From positions 503,226,594 to 503,290,593 of the forward strand of contig NC_064619.1 in assembly GCF_023898315.1 (NCBI RefSeq): DNA of 64,000 nucleotides, given 5' to 3'. A program made the translations under genes and the position numbers. Every line of letters starts with the position of its first letter. Within the stretch, counting starts at the first letter, position 1. Below the pieces are notes generated by a model that saw only the letters and a program-made list of their open reading frames with translations, ran no database searches and was not told the origin of the DNA. Source of the DNA: Schistocerca nitens (Eukaryota > Arthropoda > Insecta > Orthoptera > Acrididae). Shown here piece after piece: positions 21,591 to 33,964 of this stretch.

Positions 21591-21954
21591 AATGAGATTG
21601 TACATTTCCTTTCGTGTCCTTGCTCCGGGGAAAGCGTGTTTACACTCTAATGGAGGCTTTGGCGACCAGTTATTAAACTATAATCGTCTTTTACTTTCCC
21701 TTATCCTTCGGTTTGCTCCTTTGTTCGTTTGCTTATTGGGAAAACTTTCAAATTAGCCACAAACAGTTCATTTCTTTATGAATTTATAGACAGGACTACA
21801 TGTTCTTGTAGTCAGATGTAACTATCTTGGATCAGTGAGACAATGTATCAATCAAGACCATCCCTCTTTTTTTCCAGTACTAGACAGGTAAAGTCAATTT
21901 TTGTGATGCTTTGTTCACGATCATCTTGTGAATGATACTCGTAGTTTAATAAAC

Positions 21955-22296
21955 TTCCTGCCGGATACTCGAAGTCGGGGCATTTGCCTTTAGCTTGCAG
22001 GTGATCTATCTGCTTGTGTAACCCAGCACGAAAATCGACTTGCCCTACGTCTTTACTTTCACCAGTACCTCGTCAACTCTCCTCCAAACTTCACAGAAGC
22101 AAAAGAGTAGGTACTGGCGGAAGTAGAGCTGTGAAGATAGGTTTTGAGTAGTGCGTGGGTAGCTTAACCGGTAGAGCACTTCCCCGCGGAAGGTGAAGGT
22201 CCCCAGATTTAGTGTCGGCCCGACACACAGTTTTAATCTGCACGGAAGTTTCATACCAGCGCACACTCCACTGCAGAGTGAAAATTTCATTCTGCA
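21955..22296 (+). mobile_element. Palindromic SINE-like element (type F) with tRNA-like core
   Basis: The plus-strand half (about 22150-22228) has GGGTAGCTTAACCGGTAGAG (A box) and a weak B box. The left half (21961-22060) is an imperfect inverted copy (AAACTTCCTG, CATTTGCCTTTAGCTTGCAG, GTGTAACCCAGCACG) with a gap. It ends in GCAGAGTGAAAATTTCATTC. A related scrap (CCGCTGCAGAGTGATATTTT) is at about 55177. Confidence 0.65.
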
Positions 22297-22299
22297 AGA

Positions 22300-24900
22300 G
22301 TTTAGTCTTCTAGTTATACACCCGAAATATAAAAAACACAGTTTTACCAGAATATCCTCTTAGGTGTTGTACACACTAGTGTGCTGTTGCTGCATAGAAT
22401 AACAATAATCAGTTACATCAACGTGATAAAAGAGTTTGACGAATTTTGCACTTTTTGAGAAAACAATGTTAACAATTTTCTTTGTTTTTACTAACGCCTA
22501 TGTGACTTGGCAGTCTTGTTAAGTGTGGACGAAGCTTGGAAACTTGGCGGAAACATGAAGCTGCGATTTTATTTACAAGGAAATAGATATGTTCGCGTTG
22601 TTGAGATCACTGATTAATTTTCTGACATTATTCATTTCTCAGACGAAAATATTCCGATAAAATTTGTATCAAAGCGCCGTGGGGTGCAATGGATGTTGAT
22701 TTGTGATAAAAATCGAAAGTTATAAACGTGGTTTGAAAGACAGAAATTTAAAACAATCATAATTTTCGATGTATGAAATTTAAAACATTTGTTTTGTTTG
22801 TTTATTGAAACCAAATTATTTTCCAATTAATTTCAAGTTCAACGGCCCCATCGTAATTCGGCAGTAAATTTAATAAAACTAATCAGCCAAATTGAAGCTG
22901 CAAGAATACGTTTGTCAACAAATTATAAACGAACGCTTAGCCTGTAATAATAAAATACGCAAACAATCTTGGCATACTGCTAACGAGTGTTAAACGGAAA
23001 CCTCGGAGAAGCCAATCGTAGAAAGACCCAATCAATTACGACTGCTAGATCTATTAAAAGCACAACAAATAGCACAATAATAACGGTAAAATTTACCAAG
23101 TAATGCCCTTAAACCTGGGCGACACAGTACTGCTCAGTTTACACTTTACAGTACCAGTGCACTACGGTCACACACAGAGCCACAAATTTACGTTAGATAA
23201 CAGGACGGCCTCGCCGCCGTAACTAACCATCTTGTGCCACAATAAGATTGCCATTGCACGGCATCCGTCTGCTGTTAGGGCCTAGAACAATCAGGACAAG
23301 TATGTGTGCAGATTAAACACATTTCCGTGCGACCTACTTATAATAATATTTACGGTCAAAGCACAATATTAGATTAAGATTAGGATTAGCACAATTGCTT
23401 TTCAATGGGGTTCCGCACAGAGTAGCCGTCACACAAGGCGGAACAGTTGTTCGACGCCACATCCTTTGAAGTCAAACTAACAGGATGGATGCCACTGAAT
23501 CGCGACCACACACATATCGTTTCAAAACACGATTCAACTAACGAAATCTTCTGACCATTCGACAGTAAAATTCAGACTCGCAGCAGTCAATCCACACTAA
23601 AAATTCCACTAGCTCATAACCAAACCTGGATCAGGTAATTATGCTCTGACAGACTTACTCAAATCATCAATTACAGTAAACGACCAGATCGAGGGTGTCA
23701 GAAGGCACAACGGCGTTTTAGCTTGTAAGTGTTCACAATGCCGTAACACTCGATTCAATAGTTTAGTTGCGTGAACTAAGCGTCTCTCAACACTCGGCCA
23801 CAAGCCAAACCAGTTACTCCACTCAGATCTTACTATAAAAACTTAGCTGCACAACAACGCAAAATTATACTTCGCGATGGTGTGTCCTCCGGCGCTTACC
23901 TTCTTGTAAATAGATGTAGACGGTGACTCATTAAATTAAAAAAAACCACTAACCACTCCGCCTTGCAACGGTGCGACAAGCTGCAGACACATTAGTGACG
24001 ACCGACGACAGCACCGTTCAACAAATGATTGTATTGAGCCGTAGCCTCACTGAGGCTTGGAAACTAACTCATCGCGCGGCAGTGCTTAAGCGGCACACAC
24101 AATGAAACCTTTTACCTAGTTCTATGCAACCGAATTCCGACAACACACTGGGTAGCCATACAGATTACGTGGTCTATGGCCAAAAGTCAAACTCCGCATC
24201 GCCACCGCAAGACCTTAGGCAACGCTGACATAGCCAGTCCAACACAGCCAACAAGCCACTGAGGGCCTCGCAGGCGCCATTTCATGCGTCGTGACCCGAT
24301 AGCAGCGCCAGAGACACTGGTGACGAAAGGATGGTGAAATAGGCAGGGGAACTATTCCAGTCGGAGAGTACCGTGCGAATTCAAAAGTGCCTGAGAGAAA
24401 ACCGACAGGCACGACATGTGTACAGAGTTTCATATATACGGACGCAACCAACACTTGGATTTGTATCTATTATTTATTGCTTTATCATAAAACAAGATAC
24501 CTATCTAATTGTAAATAACAGTAATAAAGTAAAACGCAAAGTAATTTGACAGCATACGAGATGACACTCAAGTTTCTTTATCACCTCAGACACGTAAGTA
24601 GGTTTTGTGATATACACGACGACTCCACATGTGGTATGTAGGAAGAAAGTGAAGAGGCAGGTCACCAAGCCGCTAAGGAGGCCGTAAAAGAAAAACAGCC
24701 ACAACGTATGAGACAACTTTACTTCCGGTGACACGACACGATGTAGCAAATCGTGGAGGAAAAACGAAATTGGTAAGTACGACTCTTGATGTGGATCTCA
24801 GAATATATCCTGGAAAGAACAACAGCGTCCGCCAAATGATGAACTAAACACAGAATGAGCAATGGGAAAATATGTAATGAAGTGTAAAATAAGAGTTAGT
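22300..24900. other. Unassigned interval
   Basis: Moderately AT-rich, no frame over 83 codons, no recognised motif. Around 23080-24200 base composition shifts towards C on the plus strand without a coding pattern. Confidence 0.3.
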
Positions 24901-25189
24901 GAGAATCAATAAAGCCTGGAAAATACTCAAAGCAATGTGGTATCAGTTCAGTAAGTATAGATCTTTGGGTGTAGTAGTATTTGGAATTTTTGATAGAAAA
25001 CAGTTAAATGTGATAGCTGTAGAACACGGGAGCAAGAAAATGAGGGGTTTAATAAGGTGATGTAGTGTGTGTGGTCTAACAGTTGAGGACTAGTGAAGCT
25101 TCGTAACGAGGCGACATAAGCACTGAGCTTATAAAAGGTGCACTCACAGTTCTTTGTGCGATTCTGGTAAGGGTCTCTGATAATTGTTT

Positions 25190-25660
25190 AAAAGGCTATC
25201 AAAAGGCCCTAACACCGTCAGTACACAGATTGTACGGTAGACTCCTGAAGAAGTGAGTAAAGGAACAAATAATATAGACAGAAGAGCAAGAGAGGATTCG
25301 ACCTGGACGCTCTTGTATTGTGAAATATTTACTGTAGAAAATTTAATAGGGAAGAGAATGAGTGGAAATCAGAATACCCTTTTGATATACATGGAACTGA
25401 ATAATGCTTACGGCATGGGTTCGCTAAGCAGGTTAGAGCATGTTGAAAAATTATGCCTGTAGCCGTTATCTATTAGCTGCGCAAGAGTTTTACACTAAAT
25501 TTACCGGTTGTGTAAACTTGAGGAAACTGGTATACACTGAATTTCGAACCAAAAAAGGACTGCGACAAGGATTCACTATAGTTCCTTCACCGTTCAAAAT
25601 ACAGGCATCAAGAAACGTTTTTCATCACCCCGGTTCCCAGAACTCGTGAACATAGACGTT
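25190..25660 (+). pseudogene. LINE reverse transcriptase scrap
   Basis: Text such as TLLIYMELNNAYGMGSLSRL (a degraded F-x-DL-x-KAFD region with the Asp lost) followed in another frame by FRTKKGLRQGFTIVPSPFKI (the R-QG-x-x-x-x-P block) supports an RT palm remnant. No YADD box remains before the Tc1-like sequence begins. Confidence 0.5.
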
Positions 25661-25699
25661 GACTGTGGATATTGTATCACAGACACAGTCCCTTTGAGT

Positions 25700-27045
25700 G
25701 TTCAGAGATGTCACTAAACATCCATGCAAGAACAGCGCCTATTAGACGGAAGGTTTCCAACAGCCGAACATTTCCAGTCATTCCAGTAGGAAGGAGGTAT
25801 ACGGATCGTTTTGTCTGTAGTTGAAGCATGCCTAGACGGTCAATACAGCCATACAATCGCGTCCGCATTGCTACTTTGTGCCAGGAAGGACTCTCAACAA
25901 GAGAAGTGTCCAGGCGTCTCGGAGTGAACCAAAGTGATGTTGTTCGGACATGAAGGAGATACAGAAAGAGACAGGAACTGTCGATGACGTGCCTCGCTCA
26001 TGCCGCCCAAGGGCTACTACTGCAGTGGATGACCGCTACTTACGGATTATGGCTCGGAGGAATCCTGACAACGACGCCAACATGTTGAATAATGCTATTC
26101 GTGCTGCCACAGGACGTCCTGTTACCACTCAAACTGCGCAATAGGCTGCATGATGTGCAACTTCACTCCCGACGTCCACGCCTAGGTTCATCTTTGCAAC
26201 CACGACACCATGCAGCGCGGTACAGATAGGCCCAACAACGTGCCGAATAGACGACTCAGGATTGGCGTCACGTTCACTTCACCGATGAGTGTCGTATTTG
26301 CCTTCAACTACACAATTTCTGGAGACGTGTTTGGAGGCAACCCGGTCAGACTGAACGTCTTAGACACACTGTCCAGCTAGCGCAGCAAGGTGGACGTTCC
26401 CTGCTGTTTGGGGGTGGCCTTATGTGGGGCCGACGTATGCCGCTGGTGTTCATGGAAGGCACCGTAACGGCTGTACGATACGTGAATGCCATCCTGCGAC
26501 CGATAGTGCAACCATATTGGCAGCATACTAGCGAGGCATTCGTCTTCAAGGATGTCAGTTCGCGCCCATATTGTGGACATCTTGTGAATAACTTCCTTCA
26601 GGATAACGACATCGCTTGACTATAGTGGCCTGAACGTTCTCCAGACATGAACCCTATCGAATATGCCTGGGATGGATTGAAAATGGCTGTTTATGGACGA
26701 CGTGACCCACCAACCACTCTGAAGGTTCTACGCCGAACGGCCATTGAGAAGTGGGACAATATGGACCAACAGTGCATTGATGAACTTGTGGATAGTGTGC
26801 CACGACGAATATAGGCATGCATAAATGCAAGAGGATGTGCTACTTGGCATTAGGGGTACCGGTGTGTACAGCAATCTGGACCACCACCTCTGAAGGACTG
26901 GCTGTATGGTGGTACAACATGCAATGTTTAGTTTTCATGAGCAATAAAACGGACGGAAATTATGTTCTTGTTGATCCCTTTTATGTAGAGGTTCCGTAAC
27001 TCTCGGAAATGACGTGATGCAAAACTGTTTTTGATGTGTGTGTAT
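25700..27045 (+). mobile_element. Decayed Tc1-like transposon
   Basis: Transposase text runs from LSTREVSRRLGV-like (about 25890), through a basic linker, to the catalytic half, with a 3' end at GATGCAAAACTGTTTTTGAT near 27015-27034. The expected matching left TIR is not visible, so the 5' end is truncated or too diverged. Confidence 0.75.
25880..26815 (+). pseudogene. Tc1-like transposase, lost catalytic Asp
   Basis: Blocks: VFTDECRICLQLHNFWRRVW (first Asp, about 26274), the frame 26422-26619 with MWGRRMPLVFMEGTVTAVRY and VFKDVSSRPY, then SPDMNPIEYAWDGLK (Glu). At the second catalytic position, where DDN is expected before SRPH, this copy reads DVS: the catalytic Asp is Val. Stops occur within FLQDNDIA*L*WPERS. 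The position corresponding to that Asp is 34 residues before the Glu. The C-terminus (DELVDSVPRRI) ends in a premature stop. Both the substitution and the stops rule out activity. Confidence 0.8.
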
Positions 27046-27049
27046 TTGG

Positions 27050-29815
27050 AGGATGCTTTACAAGAACGAAACTGTAAATGCTACTGCGTGGGAACTATAG
27101 CTGGAGCAGAAACGATGTATATATTGTCCTAGAAATTAATGATAAGTATTTTTTGCTCCCTAGTTCCAACAATAGTTTCCGGGAGCTTTCGGTACAGCTG
27201 TAAGGCAATTGCTGGAGCAGGTAACTAACTGATACTTATTTCCATTTGGAACCATTCTGCTCACCTTCCAGCTCATCTGGTATAAAGAGCGATCGGATTA
27301 TTCTGCTTACGCACAAATTCTGCCACAAATAAACTAAGCTCTCGTGTTTTCATGTGAGCCTCATCGCATCATAATTACATTAAAAGTCGTTTCTAACTCC
27401 CCCCCCCCCCCTCCCCGATTCTGACTAAGGTTTTCAAGAGGTTACTTTTGGTTGTAAGACAAACGCTGTAACTGACAATCAACTTCTCAAAATCCAGTTT
27501 GGGCCTTGTTTCGCATCCTTTTCACTGCGCCTCTTGTTTTTACTGTTTAACTTTTGCCTTCAGCAGTCACACATACATACATCTCGGCACACACAGGCAT
27601 GTACACTTAATTTTAATGTTTGGCTATGACAATGGCCAACGTTGACACCCAATCCGACTAAGGCTTTCCAGAGATATCCCTGGATTTTAGATGTCAAAGC
27701 TGGACTGAAAATTCCCACGAAAATTTTTCAATAAGGACCACTGCGGCCCATTCCCAGCTTTTTGGGATATTTGGCAGAAAAGAAAGAAGCTCTGCAACAT
27801 CCTACCCTGCCCTTACGAGTTCGTAATGATGGAAGAAAACTCAATTTACCCATGGGAGGTATGCCGTTAGTGGTGCATCATGTGCTAGACTTCCGGAGTT
27901 GTAATCTACCCTAATAGCCGTTACTTCGATCATTTATTTCCATCACTCGAGTTGTTCGGATCTACTTTCCTACTGTCCCGTGAAGAAACTCTGGGAGTAT
28001 CTCAAGCGTAACGAGAATGCTGTGGGTTGCCCTTTCCCCTGTCTCTCGATAATCACTGGCCACTGGAGCATCGTTTCCCACGTTTACGCGCTCGCCCCCT
28101 TGCCACAACCCCGCTTTGAGTCCCCTTCGTCCGCTGGGAGTTCGACTGCGTTTGCAGTCCACGTTCCGGAGGGATCGCCGCATCGTAAGAACGAGAATAA
28201 AACCAGAATAACAAACACCGTGTCGCACATACTTACTTTGTGGGAAGCAAGCGGAGAAAATTCTGTTAGCTCAATGATAGACTGTCACCACATTTACATG
28301 GAATTTCATTTACACATGAAAGTACACAGCTTTCCATTACGTTACGATTGCACTTTATAAAATCGGTATGGAGAAAGATCAGACCGACTTGAAGTGTTCT
28401 ACAAGTTTGGCTCTGCCTGTGATTAGCATTTCATCCCAGCACGAAGTAGGTAGGAGTGGAGTCATCTATATTCTGCATGCAAGCGAAGATTACGCAGGAG
28501 GTTTATTATTCTGCATAGGCGTATCAGTGATTGTATTTTTGTGAGGAGATCGTATTATTAAAGTCTACCATTAGGAGTAAGAATTCAACAGCGACAGTGT
28601 ATTGTGTAACATCCACGTGATAAATTTTTGGCTACAGTGCGACGAGAGGAAATTATGCCTCTAACAGTTATAAACATTATGTATTCGACGTATGAAAAAA
28701 CAGTGAAAACTTATAAATATTAATTATTTATATAATATTCTATGGTGTAATTAGACATATCCATGTGTATCATACAAAGACAATGATAATTGTAAATTCC
28801 TTTTATGATCTGCGTTTGTCTTCCTTTGTTTTTACCTTTTGTTGGTTGGCTTTTGTAAGTTGGGGACGCATATCAAACCGAAGTCTGTTAAGAAATTGCA
28901 ATTATTTGTTAATTATTACTTGAAAATAGGGTTTATTATTATTATAAATATGAGTGATTCATTATTTGTAACTCTAATTCCTCTCTCAGTAAGCATTATC
29001 TGTGTTAATTATTTCTTTCCGCTGCAACGAGCGCAGCCATTGATGATAGCGATTTGTATCGCGTGTTTGTCTGTGTTTTCCTTAGAAACAAATCAAATGT
29101 TTGCTTGATGAAGTCTAAATAGTGCACAATATGAAAGTATGGTTTATAGAGTTTAATAACCATTTTAAATATTTACTTATTTGCTCTAACAATAGAAAAT
29201 CTCTATCAATTGTCTGCCGCCATCTTAACAATTATCTCAGAGGCAAATTCAAATTTAAATTACGCAACTCTGCAGAATAAATGCCGAAGGTGATACAAAT
29301 GTGTAAAAATAAATGTGCACCGGTGGTCCCGAACTCATTTTAATGAAAATAATTCGAATCAGATTAGTTCTTAAAAAGAGTGCTCATAGCACGAAAGTTA
29401 TAACAAACTTTTCTAGCTGATGTATGGAGCCGAAATTAATTACGCACGAGTTGCGAAGAATATTGTTTCAGGTAACATACGTCAGTGTTGTGCGCGGCTG
29501 ATATTCGTTGGTTTTAATGATCATTTTGCTGAAGATAACTGCTTCCATCTTAATCAATAGTTTTATAGAATCTGTTGTATGAACTGTGATTTAGTGACAC
29601 TTACACAACTTTCAGACAACACTTTAACACGACGTTAACTTGGAGTTCTTTAGCAACTTGATCAAATCTGTAGCTGGGAGAAAAATTATTTAGTAATTAC
29701 TCAATGTAATAAAATAAGATTATCATTTCCATTTACAAATTAGTTAAATACCAATCCACTGAATAACACAGCGAACGCCACAATTGGTCTGTCTAGACAG
29801 CAGTGTATCTTTCTG
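27050..29815. other. Unassigned interval
   Basis: No recognised element. A run of 13 C lies at 27399-27411. The part after about 28600 is AT-rich. Confidence 0.3.
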
Positions 29816-29819
29816 TAGT

Positions 29820-30115
29820 ACTGGTGCTCACATGGATCGATATCCCACGTGAATAGATTCTAGACGGATTGAATAGCGTCATACTACGAGCTACTCAGGA
29901 TGCCATTGGCTCTTGTGACCAACGGCCGAGAGCAAAAACATAATAGTACAGTCATGTTACGGACACCAAGTTGTAAAATAGGTCTCTTTGCATCGAGGCA
30001 AGTATCCACACACGCCGTGCGACGTCTGGAGCAGCACGGAATGTCCGCATGGCGACCACTGTTGCTACATCCCATAGTGTAGCAGCAGAATCATGCACGC
30101 CAAAAGTGTGCGTCC
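29820..30115 (+). pseudogene. Tc1-like transposase N-terminal scrap
   Basis: Frame 29900-30082 reads MLRTPSCKIGLFASRQVSTH, then AVRRLEQHGMSAWRPLLLHP, the second helix-turn-helix of Tc1-type transposases (compare TIRNRLHEAGLRSRTPLGRL in the 18.8 kb gene). The catalytic domain is absent. Confidence 0.65.
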
Positions 30116-31135
30116 TCTCAGTGGCAATTTCGGAGACAGAAATGGCAGCATATCCACTCGGGAGAATAACAGTTCCGCGCACTGGTAGGGAGGATGCAGC
30201 CTCTTGAATTAGCATTGAGCGATGTAGAAGAGACATCCGACGAAATGGTAGAACGGAATAGTACGAAAAAGGCGTAAGCATGTGTAACGGCTCCTACCCC
30301 TTCCCGCAGTGACACACTACTTCGCTGGGCACACTAAGGGCCCGAGATATTTATCAAGAATCGATACGTGTGGTGTGCTACGTTGACCAACTCGTCAACA
30401 GAAGGTTCACCAGGCTTGCAGGCTCCCTGATTCACCATGAGAGATTCGCTTACCTCGCACCTTGTAAAGCTGTCTCGATGTCCCATTGGTACTTCTAGTC
30501 CAAATGTCGTCGCTACGCACAAGCGTTCTATCAATTGTGAATAATCGAATGCCAAGTGCGGAAACCTCAACGCTCCTTTCAACCAAAAGTCTTGAAGTAC
30601 TGGGATACACCTTGTTTTAGTGAAAAGGCAAGTAAAGCATAGTCTTTTGAGACAGTATACTAGTAACACTTGAATGTAAGTTCGCGTTTTCTGAACTTTA
30701 CTTACCGAGCACAATTTCGGTATCATAAAGTCTCCAAGCAATTAATAACAAGCCACAGTCGCACATTCTCGAATTCTTCCATTTAAGCTGTCCGAGCTCT
30801 TTTAACTCAAATAATCACTTTTACACAAAAACAAATTCGGCTCACGGTACATGCGTGAAGCCCCACCGACAACTACTTCGATACTGTGAAGTGAAGTATC
30901 TTCATTCTTGTGCGCATACCTGCATAAGCAGAGTTTCTAATTGGGTGGGTTAGCTGGACAATTGTAGATGACATAAAAAAATTCTAAATAAAATTAGAAC
31001 TTGAATTTGGAGATCCTGAAATCATATTTTGGAAATGAATAATGCCGACAGCTTGGTTGGAGTCATCAATGAAATAGTAAAAATAAACAAATGTAGATGG
31101 CACTGGTACCACTCTCGCATTCTCTTGTGGTCTTT
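30116..31135. other. Unassigned interval containing one copy of an unnamed repeat
   Basis: Mostly unrecognised. The stretch 30395-30575 is reverse-complementary to 52310-52510 (see that entry and the finding). Confidence 0.3.
30395..30575 (-). repeat. Unnamed interspersed repeat, copy 1
   Basis: The minus strand shares with 52310-52510 plus a series of blocks (CATCGAGACAG, GAGGTAAG, CCAACGTAGC) in the same order. A minus-strand frame (30334-30741) spans it and keeps GHRDSFTRCEV, echoed by EHRDSFARQEV in the other copy, which hints at a coding origin. Family unknown. Confidence 0.5.
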
Positions 31136-31139
31136 GTGT

Positions 31140-33172
31140 AGCGTCTTTGATTAATAATCAATACATTTTGTGTCCCGGGTTCGAATACCACCGCCGCTTA
31201 AATTTTGATTAATAATCAGCTTTGGCGGCCGAAGACTTCCGGCATAAGAAGCCACCCTCATTCTACCAACGGCCTTGTCAAAAAGGGCGGAGGTGTGGAC
31301 AGAGGTTCAGGGCACTCTCTTGTCTGAGGGGTGGGAAACTGTCACTGAAGGAGGAAGAATCGACAAAGATCAACGGCATGAGGATGCAGAAACCACTGCA
31401 TTAAAGACACTTAACGGGTATCGACAGGACATGTGCCCTGAATTTGAAGCAGTTAGCCAACAATCCCCATTCGGATCTCCGGGACTACCAAGGGGCAGGT
31501 TATCATGAGAAAAAAATTGAATAACCAACGAAATAATAACATTCTACGAGTCGGGGCGTGGAATGTCAGAAGCTTGAATCTGGTAGGGAAACTAGAAAAT
31601 CTGGAAATGGAATTTCAAAGGCTCAATCTAGATACAGTAAGGGTCAGTGGAGTGAAGTGGATAGAAGACAAGGATATCTGGTCAGGTGGGTATAGGGCAA
31701 TATCAACAGCAGCATAAAATGTTATAACTGGAGTAAGATTTGTTATGAATAGGAAGAGCGCTGTGAACAGTTCAGTGATAGGGTTATTCTTATAAGAATC
31801 GACAGCAAACAAACATCGACAACGATAGTTCAGGTATAGATGACGACGTCGCAAGCTGAAGATGAAGAGGTAAAGTGTATGAGGATATTGAAAGGATAAT
31901 ACAGTATGTAAAGGGAGATGAAAATCTAATAGTCATGGGGGACTGGAATGCACAGTTGTAGGGGAAGGAGTAGAAGAAAAGGTTACAGGAGAATATTGGC
32001 TTCGGACGAAGAATGAGAGAGGAGAATGATTACTTGAGTTCTGTAATAAACTACCGCTGGTAATGGCGAATACTCTGTTCAGGACCCACAAGAGGAGGGG
32101 GTATACTTGGTAAAGACCGGGTGGTAGGGGAAGATTTCAGTTTGGTTACATCATGATCAGACAGAGATTCCGAAATACTAGATTGTAAGGAGTACCCAGC
32201 AGCAGATATAGACTCGGATCACAACATAGTAGTGAAGAAGAGTAGGCTGAAGTTTAAGAGATTAGTGAGGAAGAATAAATACACAAAGAAGTGGGAGACG
32301 GAAATACTAAGGATGACGAGATACGTTTGAAGTTCTCTAAGGCTATAGATACAGCAATAAGGAATAGCTCAGTAGGAAGTACAGTTGAAAAGGAATGGAC
32401 ATCTCTAAAAAGGGCGATAACAGAAGCTGGGAAGGGAAACATAAATACAAAGAAGGTAACTGCGAAGAATACTTCAGTTGAGCAGTGAAAGGAGAAGGTA
32501 CAAAAATGTTCCGGGAGACTCAGGAATACAGAAGTCCAAGTGGCTGAGAAATGAAATAAAAAGGTAGTGCAGGGAAGATAAGACGTAATGGCTGCATAAA
32601 AAATGTGAAGAAATCGAAAAAGAAATGATTGTCGGTAGGATTGACTCAGCATAGAGGAAAGTCAAAACGACCTTCGGTGACATTAAACGCAAGGGTGATA
32701 AAATTAGGAGTGCAACGGGAATTCCACTGTTAAATGCAGACGACAGAGCGGATAGGTGGAAAGAATATACTGAAAGCGTCTATGAGGCGGAAGATTGGTC
32801 TCATGTGATAGAAGAAGAAACAGGAGTCGATTTAGAAGAGATAGGGGGCCCCAGTATTAGAATCTGAATTTAGAAAAGCTTTGGAGGACATAAGATCAAA
32901 TTTAGCAGTAGGGATCGAAAACATTCCATCAGAATCTCTAAAATCGTTGGGGAAAGTGGCAACAAAACGACTATTCACGTTGGTATGTAGAATGTATGAC
33001 TGGCGACATACTATCTGATTTATGGAAAAACATCATCCACACAATTCCGAAAACAGCAATAGCTGACAAGTGCGAGAATTATCGCACAGTAAGCTTAACA
33101 GTTCATGCATCATGCTCCTCATGCATCACAAGAATAACATACAGAGGAATGTAAAGGAAAATTCTTCATGTT
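31140..33172 (+). mobile_element. RTE-type LINE, 5' part with tRNA-like head
   Basis: The order is a 5' leader with GTCCCGGGTTCGAATACC (B-box-like, 31172-31189) between two TTTGATTAATAATCA repeats (31146-31160, 31204-31218), an endonuclease N-terminus (31505-31717), a broken endonuclease (31720-32240), a linker (32291-32560) and an RT N-terminus to about 33130. The RT active site and 3' end are missing where the inverted copy begins near 33175. Confidence 0.8.
31505..31717 (+). pseudogene. LINE endonuclease N-terminus
   Basis: The frame reads LRVGAWNVRSLNLVGKLENL, then LDTVRVSGVKWIEDKDIWSG. This is the first block of an apurinic-type (EEP) endonuclease, where WNVRSL supplies the metal-binding Asn and the later S-EV-W block supplies a Glu; here SGVKW replaces SEVKW, losing that Glu. 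A stop follows at 31717. Downstream frames keep similarity (for example MGDWNA-like text near 31935, with frameshift). Such an enzyme nicks target DNA to prime reverse transcription; this copy cannot. Confidence 0.75.
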
Positions 33173-33177
33173 GCGAC

Positions 33178-33960
33178 ATCGGCATGTATACCTGAAATAT
33201 TGCTGTAGGTGTTGGTTTGCTACCGATTCTGATGAGAACAACCTTCCTATTATGAGGAAACCCTACTCACTTTGTATAATTTTCCACTGCTTTTAATGGT
33301 ACCCAGTACTCATCTGACCATAAACCCTTGTCTTCTTTCCATTTGACTTCACTGACTCCTAATGTACCTAGACTGAACCTTAGCATTTCTCTTTCCAGAT
33401 TTTCTAGTTTCCGTAACACTTTCAAACTTCTGACATTCCACATCCCAACTGGTAGAACATTATTGTTCCGTTGCTTATTCAGTCTTTATCTCATGGTTGC
33501 CTCCCCCTTTGCAGTTCCCTTTTAAGAGGTACGAATTGGCCGGGAGGGGGGAGCGGGGGGAGGCTTGTTAAGAATCTTTTGCTAATAGAGAGATCTTCAT
33601 GACATTTTTTCAGTTACAGGCCACATGTCGTGTGGATGCAAGTTATGTGTCTTTAATTCAGTGGTTTCCATTGCCATCTGAATCCTTTGATCATTGCTGA
33701 TTCTTCAGCTTGTAATGGCATCTTCCACCGCAAGTGCAAGGGAGTGCACTGAAACTCTGTCCGCCCTCCGCCCTCTTTGACAAGACCGTTGGCAGAATGA
33801 TGGTGATTTCTTATGTCGGAAGTGTTCACACGCCACTGCTGATGACTTTTATTCAGAGTTTAGGTACTAGCGGTGTTCGAACCCGGCACCGAGGACGTAC
33901 TGATTAGTATTCATAGACTCTGCCACTAGACCACTGATCCTACCACAGTTCACTAAGTGC
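33178..33960 (-). mobile_element. RTE-type LINE, second 5' fragment, inverted
   Basis: Minus strand from 33960: tRNA-like head (GATCAGTGGTCTAGTGGCAG, B box GGGTTCGAACACCG), then leader and endonuclease start (MWNVRS.KVLRKLENLEREM, SEVKWKEDKG in frame). It aligns to 31140-31860 of the facing copy. It stops near 33178, where the plus-strand copy also stops, producing an inverted pair. Confidence 0.78.
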
Positions 33961-33964
33961 GAAA

